From NCBI GenBank assembly GCA_037903475.1, contig JBAJFG010000140.1, positions 372,001 through 436,000 of the forward strand: a DNA stretch of 64,000 nt. The letters are read 5' to 3'. This document shows, piece by piece, positions 1-10,420 of this stretch. Position 1 is the stretch's first letter, and each line of letters begins with the position of its first letter. This DNA comes from Ancylostoma caninum. Lineage: Eukaryota > Nematoda > Chromadorea > Rhabditida > Ancylostomatidae. A program made the position numbers and the translations under genes. The notes below the pieces were generated by a model. The model worked only from the letters and a program-made list of their open reading frames with translations, ran no database searches and was not told the origin of the DNA.

Positions 1-998
1 ATATGAATCGCTGACCGTAGCTTCTCTACAAGAGAACGCATTTCCTATCGATGGATAAAATATTTGCTGTCTCTCTAAAAGAGTCTCTAAAGCTTCCAGA
101 TCACTACCAGCTACTCGTTGAATGCAAGGTTACCACAACTGCTCTAAATGAATTTACAAACTATAACTACTATCTGTTCCTACAAAAATTCCAAAGCGGC
201 TCAAGCATGTCACGCAAGATGCTTTACAAACTCTACGTAAAGAAATCGCAAATGTGTTGCCAATACCAATCCGCAGTTCATTCGCAAAAATTATTGGCTT
301 CAGTTGAGAACCACCATGTGCAATATCCAAAAGAGGAGAGGTTACACTATCTGTGGAGTCAAAGCTGTTAATAGGCAGCATGTACTGAGATATTCGGGCA
401 CTTGGAGTGCCGTCCCACACTGTCTTTCGCCGCATGAAACCTGTGCGACAAACGCAAAAGTGGGCGGAATTGGCGCGGCTATTCCGCCTTTGGCTACCCG
501 TGTTGCCCTGTCTGGCCTGGCGTGATCGTGCTATGGGGATGGCAGGATTCAGGCAAGTAACCCTCTATTGTAACCGATGACTAAAAAATTACTACAAAAA
601 TGAGTTTGCCAGGCGCATAGATTCTGGAAACCAGCTATGCGCCTTATGACTCATGTCGCCTTGAGTTGATAAAGTACATCTCGCAAAAATGCAATGAATT
701 CTACGAGACACCACCAAGCCGTAGCTTCAACATAAACAAGTTTACTTATTGGAAGCTTAAATTTGATGAAAGAGCTTGAAGGAGACGCTTCAGAACAAAC
801 ACCAAGATGAAAGTGCGGCTACTCCAGCGGCCCCACTATTGACTCCAAAATCAGAACCATGGATTTCTCTTGAAACTTGCATACAGATGCTGATCACGAA
901 TAACATATTAATTTCTCATGACAATATCGAATTTACTGGTTTTATCGATTTTTTCCAAGTTCAGCTAATACCTGAAATCGCTCTGAAAGTGCAAGTAT
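1..998. other. No gene supported
   Basis: Several short open frames, none with recognisable domains. Only the small hairpin at 600-654 stands out. Confidence 0.5.
600..654. repeat. Short hairpin
   Basis: ATGAGTTTGCCAGGCGCATA is followed 14 bases later by CTATGCGCCTTATGACTCAT: arms of about 20 bases with a few mismatches. Confidence 0.6.
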
Positions 999-2542
999 AA
1001 TAATAATAATAATAATTTATTACGCTGCTCAAGGCATACGTGAAAAATTGGAAAAAAAACAACGTCGCTTCAGAAAAGAACACGAAAAAACATAGAACAT
1101 AGAAATCAAACTCAATACGCAACATTTTACGGTCACATTCGATAAAACTATTAGGTCAGCAACCGCTTGGAAACCATGCGCTTAAAAGCGATGAAGTTAG
1201 AAGTGGAGAGAGTACAACAATATGTTAATGATAAGTAAGAAAAACCAGCTCGGCATGTAAAACCTACACGTCTAATTGTTGTTTTTGGACCTGCATATGA
1301 AATTTTCTCGAATTGCCTCTGGTTTTTGACTGAACAATCTTGAAAAACTTACTAGGATCAACCTTGAGCATACCACATAACATTTTGTAGAGTGTACAAA
1401 CATCTAACACTTTCCTTCTCGATTCAAATATATGGATTCATTCATTGTAAGCATTCCTTATCCTTGCCCCAGGCATTCTGGAGTACAAAAAACCCCCTGT
1501 CCTTATCAGCATCTTTCTTGTAAAATTGTTCTGAATCCTCTCAAGCAAATATATGTCCTTTTTTCTAAGGGGATGGAAAACCACTGCACCGAGCTCAACT
1601 ATGGGTCTAAGATATGTTTTACATGCTCTCAAAAGAATGTACCTATCTTTGACAGATAGCCGTCTAAAGATTTGATAGGTCCGGGTAACTGCCTTGCTAT
1701 GGAGATTTCTGTAACGTTCAGAGAAATTCAATTTGTTGTTATAACGGAACCCAAATCCACCACATTCTCCACAGCTTTACCACATAACCTTGAATGGTAT
1801 AGGCAGTTTGAAGAGGTGCATTACCCAATCGCATGTGGAGGGTTTTATCAGGAGCAAGAGGTAGATTTCATGTCCTAGACCACTCCGAAATCTGATCTAA
1901 CGCAGATTGGACATTGGTAAACTCATCTTCAGAGTCGAGACACTTGTAAATCTTGACGTCGTCAGCAAACTGTTTACAAATAACGCCATATCCCTCCAAA
2001 AGTCCCGGTCGTTCAGCAGTATAAAGCGCAAATAATACGGGGGACAAAACACTCCCTGCGGCACCCCACTAGAGACACTCCTGCAAGAAGAGAAACAGGA
2101 ATTAACCTTAACCTGAAATGTTCCGTTAGTGAGGTAGTTGCAGAGCCACTTGCATACGTTGGGTGAAATTTAAGCTGAGAAACCTTATGAAGTAGCAGCC
2201 TGTGACTGACCCGATCGAATGCTTTAGAAAAATCGAAATATACAATGTCACAAGATTTCTCGTCATCCATGTAAGCACTCCAATCTTCAAGACATTCTAG
2301 CAAATTAGTTTCAACCGATTTACTCTGAACAAACCCATGTTGATTTTGTGGTAACATTTGATTTTTGTCCAAATGAGCCAGCAAGTGATCTTTCATAACT
2401 TTCTCGAAAACTCTGCACAAGAATGTTGTGATACTCACTGGCCTGTAATTATCGACCTCAGTTGCTGGTTCCTTTTTCAGTAACGGAGTAATGAACGAAT
2501 GTTTGCACCGGAATGGCACTTCACCGTAGGCTAAAGATTGAT

Positions 2543-2616
<74 letters not shown>

Positions 2617-3880
2617 AGAGGCGCAGCTATGACATGAGCGATGTTCTTAACGAACGATGTAGATATAAAATCTGGAGTTACAGAGTAAGATGTCGGCCAC
2701 TTCTTGATAATCTCATAAATAGTGGTTCCAGTAAACCATGGAAAAGTATCCATAGGATATTCCACATCCGGTTCGAAGACCGGGGTTTCGTTTACCTCCT
2801 CAGAGAAGAGGTCACAAAATTTATCAGCCAGCAAATTTGTCTTGCCGACTTCAAGCACTGCAATGTTATTCCCTTTTCTTAAACAAGGAAGGCGATGAGA
2901 AACTTTCAATCTTTGATTCAGGTACCTATAAAATGCTTGTTTGTCCTCGTTACCTAAGACTTTCTTTTCAATATTCCTGTTGTGTTTATCAAGTTGCTGT
3001 AGGAATTTCTTCGAAAAGACCTTAAATTTCTCCCAATCAGCCTCCTGTTCGTTTAGCCTCATAAAACAAGCAACTGCGATGGTTATACATATTTTGAAGA
3101 TGATATGGTAGATAACATCGAGTCCCGTAAACCTTTTCTCAAGAAACAAAAATAGCTATGGCATGCTGAAGCATGGCAAGGAACATTTCATACTTCGAAT
3201 TTACAGAAGAAACTGTCTCAAAAGGATCCCTCCAAGCAATTGACGAGAGGTATTCACAAACTTGGTCGAGATCACACTTGGAGAACCGCTGGCGAAATGT
3301 GCAACTCGGTTCATAATATGCCAGAGATAAATGGAACTCCACACTATTATGATCGCTTGATCCAATAGGTGGAGACACTATCAAGAATCACTTCGTCATT
3401 ACTAAAAAGAAGGTCGATCCTCTAGTGGGTTCCTCTACGTACTGTTTCAGGTCATGGCTAAGAGTCATTTCGACGAATAACAAGTGACCTACGACATTCC
3501 ACTTCATTTTCGGACTCATGATCAACAGCGAAGACGCCCGGCGTAGGAGAGATCAAACGTTCAGCAGGGGACTTAACTGGTTCTCCACCAGCTTCAGACG
3601 TCGACGTCACCGCGGACCCGATCGATGAACTCCTCAATAGCCTGACCCTGCGGCACGTTGGGGCTCTCGAACGTCGGACACGGCCTTTTAGCTTCCTGAA
3701 CACGTGAAGCTGAAACGGGAGAATCCATGTCACAAATTTTTCGACTGGGGAGAACTACGAACCAATAAAAGTGGCTAAAAACCTTTTTTACTTTGACCCC
3801 GCCACAAGAGTACATATCAAAAAATGCAGGCTGATCGATACAATCGACGACTGCCACGCCGAGTGTTAAAGGCAGCACTC
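999..3880 (-). mobile_element. Decayed CR1-like non-LTR retrotransposon
   Basis: On the minus strand, in order: an ORF1-like piece (3458-3878, two frames), the end of an endonuclease domain (SPPIGSSDHNSVEFHL, about 3330-3384), a linker, and the reverse transcriptase (2013-3149) with PLLKKEPATEVDNYRPVSIT and YFDFSKAFDRVSHRLLL. The RT C-terminal part lies at 1438-1731 (ERIQNNFTRKML), then in shifted frame down to about 1265. The 3' end is a short AAT/ATT microsatellite at 999-1016, as is usual for CR1 elements. It is inactive: the endonuclease region has a frameshift and an in-frame TAG, most of the domain between ORF1 and the GSSDH motif is gone, and the RT frame changes after about 2200. The 5' limit is uncertain. 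Confidence 0.85.
2543..2613. repeat. (AT)n microsatellite inside the reverse transcriptase frame
   Basis: About 70 bases of almost pure TA with one C. On the minus strand it is in frame and reads as alternating Tyr-Ile between PLA and NQSLAYGEVPF, where other CR1 elements have a short Y-I-Y-N-like sequence. Confidence 0.95.
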
Positions 3881-5137
3881 ACGGAAATTTTTGGGTTAAA
3901 GGTTTCGCGGTATATCGGGGTTTTTAGGGTCGATGAACTGATTGACAACGATGAAGTAGCGTGAAACACGCGAAAAACACAGAAAACTATGGCGGTATTT
4001 CATATGTGTTCACAGTGTGGACGAGTGTTCCGTGATGGGTCCCGCCACGAAGCCTTGCAAATGGTACGAATTTCATAAACAAGCCTCCGCTGAATCTCAT
4101 GCGCACACCCTGCAAACGGCGTTAGTTGGCGCGACGGAACCCTAATGTCCAGAGCGGCAGATGTGTCCACGGCAGTATCTTCGCAGGTAGGCGGCCATTC
4201 AAGGTGTTCAACCTACTGTTGTGGTTGTCCCGCGGTCGGCTACATGGTAAGCGACTCATTTCAGAAATGGTAATTTTCGTGAGTGCTGCCTTTAAAGATG
4301 GAAAACTCCGAAATCAGAAAAATAAACCTTTCGGGGTGGCAAACTCTGGTACGATGAATGTGCCCCTGCCACTGGGCTGTCCGCAAGTCTTCCTGCGCAG
4401 AATAATAGCCAACAGAACGGTAGGAATACCAGTAGAGGTGGACAGGTAGCTAGGCTGTCAGAGAGGCGCAAAGACACAGCCGGACGCGAGCGGTACACGC
4501 GCGTGAAGTAGAGGTTTTCGAAGTTCCTGATCACGAATATGATCGCTGTTTTACGATATGCTCTCAATTTCATTGATTTTCTCCAGATTTTTCTCTGTAG
4601 GGCGGTGTAGCTTCCGACTTTCCAAGAGTTTTCCCCATCAAATCGACCTTTCAGAGCGAAATCTTCATCACATTTGTTACCAGCACCTCCAAAAAACCCC
4701 TTTATACAAGTTTCCGGAGAGATCCGAGAGGAGGTCTATACCTGAGGAAAAATTGATAAAATCAATAAAATCGATGTTATCATGCGAAATTAGTGCGATA
4801 ATCGTGATCGGCACCTCGGCTTATCCTGTGCGCAAGTATTAAGAGAAATCCATGGTCTTGAGTTTGGGGTCGATAGTGGGGCCGCTGAAGTATATAAAAT
4901 AGTACCCATAGATCCTTGAGCGCAGTTGTGGATACAATTGCGGATGAATCCTTATATATAATGAGCGTCGACTAGGGTGCACTTTTCGCGGACTCACGGA
5001 GCACGCCACGCGACCGCGTCGCTCGCGCTGGAATCGTCATCTAGCAAGCCATAATGTTTTCTTGATAATTAGTTGGTCTGACGCTAGGTCGGGCACCTCT
5101 TAGCAGTGACCCTTCACTGGACTGAGTAGAAACTATT
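3881..5137. other. No gene supported
   Basis: Short frames only. It includes one copy of the GCGACCGCGTCGCTCGC sequence also seen in thoc-2 intron 24. Confidence 0.5.
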
Positions 5138-5651
5138 CCTACATATTTAATTCGGCTCCTTGGCAAATGTCAAGGCTGGCAGCGCTCATCGCTGGACCCA
5201 TCTACTCAGGCACGCTGCGGTCTATCGAACACTGTGTTGGGAAAGAGTTTGGAATAGGTTGCTGGTACAGTTGAGCGACTTTCCGTCCCCTACCAGTGCT
5301 GTATTATTCTGACAGTATTCTACTCTTGTCTTTATCGCACTGTGAGCATTCCGACTTAGTGCCATGAGTTTGTATTTGCTAATTTGTTCACGGATTTTCA
5401 GCACAGATTCTAGATTTTAGCACGCTCAAGTTCACTCTGGTACTTATTCGGAATGCCCGGAATAGAACACACACTGATAGAATAATGGAGCATAGGCAAA
5501 CGAAGGAAATGTGTTCAACCGAACCAGCTATCTATTCCAAACTCTTCCCCAGCGCAGTGTTCGAAGGAACATAGCGTTCCGGAGTAGATGGGCACAGCGA
5601 TGAATGCTGCCAGCCTTAGCATTTGCCAAGGAGCCGGATTAAATATAGGGA
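5138..5651. repeat. Inverted-repeat (foldback) element
   Basis: Arms at about 5138-5273 and 5514-5651 are reverse complements of roughly 80% identity (for example GGCTCCTTGGCAAATG in the left arm, CATTTGCCAAGGAGCC in the right). The roughly 240-base centre has no coding potential I recognise. It is probably a non-autonomous DNA transposon. Confidence 0.7.
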
Positions 5652-5900
5652 ACTCCAAACGTACGTAGACAAGAGTCGAGATCGCGGCACGGCTCTCATG
5701 GGCAGAGACGCAGGAGCGGACGTCAACCACTGGGCGAAATATAATTGCGGTGACCGACTTCTATAAACCCCGCCTATCATCTATGGGGCTCTGGGCTGTA
5801 GGAAGTCTGGCGTGACTCCTCGGCTGTCAGTACAGGCAGATGGGATCTGGGCGCCTACCTTCCATGTGGTGCACTGCGGTACATTGAGGTTTGCATCTAA
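5648..5900 (+). repeat. Dispersed repeat family A, copy 1
   Basis: Shares long stretches with the reverse complement of 7951-8213: GAACTCCAAACG, GCGAAATATAATTGCG, GGGCTCTGGGC, GTCAGTAC and GATGGGATCT occur in the same order. Function unknown. Confidence 0.75.
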
Positions 5901-7184
5901 TTGCCTAACAGAGCAACTCGTTCACTCCCCAACTACCACTCCAGCACAGAATTGAACATCGAAACCTTTTTTTTTTCGAGCTCCAATTCATAGTTCGGAG
6001 CATTCAGTATCTCAAAATTAAGCACTCGAAATCTATGAAACCAAAACCTTCTGTAGGAATTAGAAATATTCTCAGTTAGAGGTCATTTCAATTTGAAAAG
6101 CTTTAGAAAGATTCATTGCATTGCAGCTCAGCCTAATGTTTGATTCAAGGTCGGTTTATAAAAGAAAAGCATAACATAACAGAAAAGCAATTCTATCATA
6201 TAAATGAAAAGCAGTGAAGGCGGAAAGCCATGGACTTACGTTTCAAAAGAAGTTTAGAAGACGAAAGACCAAATTAGGTAGGTACAGTCCTTCTCAAAAA
6301 TACTTATGCTTGCCTCATGCTTCACCTCCCATCTGCTAGTCCGCATCATCTATGCACTATCATACGTGGTGTGACATGGCTAAGCTGACGGGCGCTTCAG
6401 CGTGAGGCAAGAATTATGGAGAAAGACTGTAGGTCGGCGTATTCAATATTGACAACTTCAGCTAAACATTTGTTTTTCATAGCCTGATTTAAATCTTAGC
6501 TTAAATTCGGTGGAAATGATTGGCTGCACTTGTAACACCATTCTCTTCAGTGATCGCCTACCGTCACATCACCTAGGGAGACGTCGTGTTGTTCGCTCAT
6601 GTTCCTCGGGAGAAATTTCTCACCTCTCAAGTAGCAGAGGTCATCTGAACGCAATTATACGCTGGAAACCGCAGCTATTGAGATGAAAAAGACTTAATAT
6701 TGAATCAGGAGAAATTTACCTTTGTCTTTTTTTCGTTCCTGAGAGCCACATCCAGACAGGGCACAAATTGTCGGAACAAAACAGATTTCGAGTGCTCAGT
6801 ATGATAGTCTTCAACACATTAAAAGTCATCCTATGTTTCCAAGAAAGTGGTATTCGCACAAACGAACTATTGGAATAATTTATTTATGTGGATATTTTGA
6901 GAAACTAAGGATATCTGGAACATTCGTCACAGACTTATCCGGGTATTCCTTTTATTTGGCTACCATAAAAATGACTGATCAAGCCACTCATCCGCTTTTT
7001 TGAGTAGTTCTTTCAATAAAACACCCTAAAAACATAAATATATCCAAGTCGCTGTTACTATCTGCGCTCGGTAGTCGAAGTTTGGACGAGTTGCTCTGCT
7101 AGGCAACTACTCAGACAAGCGGCCGGCCCGTAGCACACACTAGCGGCTGGGCTATGGCCGCCACCGCCGCCCGGCCGTTAACAC
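5901..7184. other. No gene supported
   Basis: AT-rich with no long open frame on either strand. The last 100 bases are the GC-rich shoulder of the palindromic element. Confidence 0.5.
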
Positions 7185-7509
7185 TGCCGCTGTAGTCCTC
7201 GAGGACTGTAGCACCTTGCGTCGCCGTCGCCGACGACTGTGAGGCCGATACGCATCGATTGTGGGCGGAGCGTCGGCGGCGGCCGCCGTCGCCGGCGACT
7301 GGCGATCGCTAACATCGGCGGCAGCCAATGTTGGCGACTATGACGTCGGTGCGTATCGATTGGTTGCCAACAATGGCGAACGGCGGCCGCCAATGTTGGC
7401 GACTGCGGCGCCGGTGCGTATCGACTGTGAAGGGTCGCCAACATTGGCGGCCGTCGTCGCTGGCGACGGCGACGCAAGGTGCTATACTCCTCGAGGAGTA
7501 TAGCGGCTA
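7185..7509. repeat. GC-rich nested palindromic element
   Basis: Outer arms of about 55 bases (7185-7241 and 7453-7509) are reverse complements sharing AGCACCTTGCGTCGCCGTCG. Each arm also carries its own local palindrome centred on CCTCGAGG. Inside are two imperfect direct copies of a 45-base unit (CCAATGTTGGCGACT..GGTGCGTATCGA) plus inverted versions. GC content is far above the surroundings, and further GC-rich sequence extends to about 7100 and 7580. ORFs here are artefacts of the GC-rich sequence. Confidence 0.75.
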
Positions 7510-7950
7510 CCTAAAAGCACGCGGACCGGCCGTTACCATGCCGCCGCTCGGCTTGTACGGGGCCGCCGCTCGGCCGGCATGGTGATCAAATTGATCGATT
7601 CGCGCTCGGAAATGTATCCGTCCTTCGTATTTCTTGATTCACTGCGAGCGAAATCTTTAATGTGCAATAGTTTATTATAGCAAAAATCGCACATACATAT
7701 GTATATAACTCTATATTTTTTAAAGGAATCCATGATTCGAAAGAAATAACAATACTAGAATCCGTGCTACTACAATAGGAAAACAAACAGTAAGACTGAC
7801 AACTAGCAAATTTTCAATACATTAGTGTACATTTTCGATCTCAAGAAAGTAAGCTTCGCTTGTTCAAGAGCAATCATAAAAACACACAAAAAGCAAGACA
7901 GTGGCATAAATGGATTCAGCATATGGAAAACCAAATAAAGAAGATCTATA

Positions 7951-8213
7951 GATGCAAACCCCGATACTTCGCACACCGGGTGGAAGGAAAAAGGGTGAGA
8001 TCCCATCCGCCCGTACTGACAGTCGAGGAGTCGCGCCAGACGTGCTATTGCCCAGAGCCCTACAGCTGATAGGTAGAGCTTGCAGGAGACAGTCAACGCA
8101 ATTATATTTCGCCTAGGCACTATAGTGGGCTCACACTATGCTGAGCTCCCGTGACTCTGCCCAAGAGAGGCGCGCCGCGGTCCTGACTCTTGACTGCGTC
8201 CGTTTGGAGTTCT
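7951..8213 (-). repeat. Dispersed repeat family A, copy 2
   Basis: Inverted copy of 5648-5900, colinear over about 250 bases with many substitutions. It lies about 2 kb away in opposite orientation, so the two copies could themselves pair. Confidence 0.75.
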
Positions 8214-10349
8214 CTGTATGTAGAAATATGTAGTCTCTACTCACGGACTGAACTTTTCATCTTATGTTTTGGATAGGTTACGGATAAACCACGAAAAATT
8301 CGGCAACATACAGAAGTGAGTGGGGGAACCTTACAACCTAGTAAGTTTTACGACAACCTAACAGGTATTGGTTGCTAAATAACTAACAACAGCGCAACTA
8401 GTACAACTTCATTGATGTTAACGACAGTGTTGTCCGTCGAGGCATTAACATGCTCTAATGCAACTTTCTCGCTCCACGAAATTCAAAGCGTTTTGTTTGT
8501 TGGCTCTTTGGCTTTTTCTTTGTGTGACGCTTTTGTGTCCCTAGAAAGGAGTTTTTCTCTTCGGTTTACTAGAAGCGTGGTTATCACATTCTAACTATTT
8601 GTTTAGTAAATTCATCCTTGACTTGACATATCCAATGCATTTGGACAGCGTCTTAGTTCCAGTTTTCTTTCTCTTTGGTTTTTTTCTTCTTCACGGAGAG
8701 TGTGGTCCCCATAGAGCTTGCACCGAATATCTTCACTGATCTATCGCCTTTGGAAAAGCCGGAGGTTTATGCGTCACAAAAATACAGACATTGAGAAGCG
8801 CATGACATTGTGTCCCAGCGTGCTTTTTGTGGGTTAGCAACCAAATGAGGCTACTTTCGGGTCTAATCGTTATGGAAACTACTTCAAATTGTTCTCGAAT
8901 AAAACTTCTTTTTCAAAAGTTGTATTGATACGTGAAATTTCGTTAAAATGTGCAGAGAAAATCGCAGAAGAGCGCATATGGCGTTGATAAAATAATCCAA
9001 ATTCTCAGAATTTTGTCGCAATCGAAATGAAGAATGGGGATCAAAGTAATGAAGTGAAACATATCGGGCCCTGTACGAAGTTCCCTTTGCTTTTTGCGCC
9101 CTTTACGAAGCCCAGCGTGCCCACCGGGCAGCCGTGCTGGGGCTTGTTGTGTAGAGAGCTTTCCCAGTCCCAAATATTCGAATGTTTTAGTAAGTTCCTA
9201 AATTACTGATTAGATTAGCTGAATCGTTCGAATTTCCTTCAATCCTAGTTTTAGTATTTTATCCCATTTCCGCATTGTTACGTTAGCCAAGTGATTTCTC
9301 AATATCTATGCACTTTGACTGGGAAGAGCTTTAATAGCGTGCACTTATTGTTTCTCTCAACGTTTAATTTTTGTTTTCTCTTTAATTAGCAGTTTTCAGA
9401 GTTGCGCAATCACTGTATTACAAATCTCAAACCGCATAAAGTTGACACCGTAATCGGAGAGCGCGCGATTACCGTGCTTGAGCTTGCGCAGGCGACATGC
9501 GCACCTCACCCCTTAAGTGGCTTTCATACATTTGCCGCGGCGGCAGTCGCCCATGGTTAAGCATAGGCCGGCGACGTCGCCGCGACAAGAGCTTGTTTAC
9601 TTTTTTGCCGCGGCGCCGCCCGGCGACGTCGCCCAGCGGCAAGCGGCAAGGAATGGTCGAGGGGGTATTTTGTCGCTGGGCGACGTTTGTGTGAAAGCGC
9701 GGCATGCCGCTCGGCGGCAACTTTTGCCGCGCACCCACTTTTGCCGCGGCGGCGGCGGCGCCGCCGCGGCAAATGTATGAAAGCCCCTTTAGTGTTTTTG
9801 AGGTGTAGGAGAAGCGATTGAAGTAGTTGTCTATTTTCAGGCTGTTCTATGTCAAATTAGGCGAATGAAGTGATGAAGACACATGACGGACACCTTTTTC
9901 CTTCCATTCTTTTTCTTTTCAGGCTAAGCGATATACAACGTTTCCTTCTTTTTCGTGCAGATGTTCTCGGGCTCGTACTGATTTAGGTGGCTCATTCTAG
10001 CATTGGATACTGGACTTGGCGTTCCATGAAAACTCTTTCTTGCAGTTTTTCGTCGGATGGAAATGAATTTCCTTGTGATGTTTCCGATGTTTCTTTTATT
10101 CTGATGCCTACAAAATACGTGAACGTGTAGTTAAACAGAACTACATTTCATCTGTGAGATCACCATTCAAAGATGATTTTTTTCCACGTTCGGATCTAAT
10201 GCCTCACTGAGTGCTTCTCATTGAGACATTTTGATAGGCTCTTTCACGTTTTTCATGAATTTTTTCGTTTTGAAATCAAGCATTCCTCCTCTTCGGGTTC
10301 CGATTACGATGTCAACTTTATGCTGTTTGAGATTTGTAATACAGTTGCG
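8214..10349. other. Upstream region of thoc-2; no other gene seen
   Basis: Apart from the 273-bp MITE, it contains only short frames. Acceptor-like TTTTCAG sites at about 9839 and 9922 were examined for upstream thoc-2 exons, but no homologous coding sequence follows them. Confidence 0.5.
9516..9788. mobile_element. 273-bp GC-rich MITE with TTA target duplication
   Basis: Terminal inverted repeats of about 30 bases (left AGTGGCTTTCATACATTTGC, right matching AGGGGCTTTCATACATTTGC) are flanked by TTA on both sides (9513-9515 and 9789-9791). The interior is packed with TTGCCGCGGC-type motifs in both orientations. There is no transposase. A 3-bp TNA duplication resembles PIF/Harbinger-type elements. 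It lies about 630 bases upstream of the thoc-2 start. Confidence 0.8.
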
Positions 10350-10395
10350 CAATCTCTTGCAGACAATGACTTGCTTCTTTTTTCCTAAAAAGTTT
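10350..10395 (+). promoter_or_regulatory. Candidate trans-splice acceptor upstream of the thoc-2 ATG
   Basis: A pyrimidine-rich acceptor-like string ending in TTGCAG lies at about 10362, with a second weaker one ending AAAAG near 10392, 59 and 29 bases before the ATG. Nematode mRNAs are often trans-spliced at such sites. Nothing else shows which is used. An ATG at 10365 would open only a 12-codon upstream frame. Confidence 0.25.
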
Positions 10396-10420
10396 CATTA
10401 AGACTGCGACTTTGTATTGA

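Noticed and set aside
7178..7585. Overlapping open frames on both strands
   Set aside because: They arise from GC-rich palindromic repeats with few stop codons, not from a protein gene.
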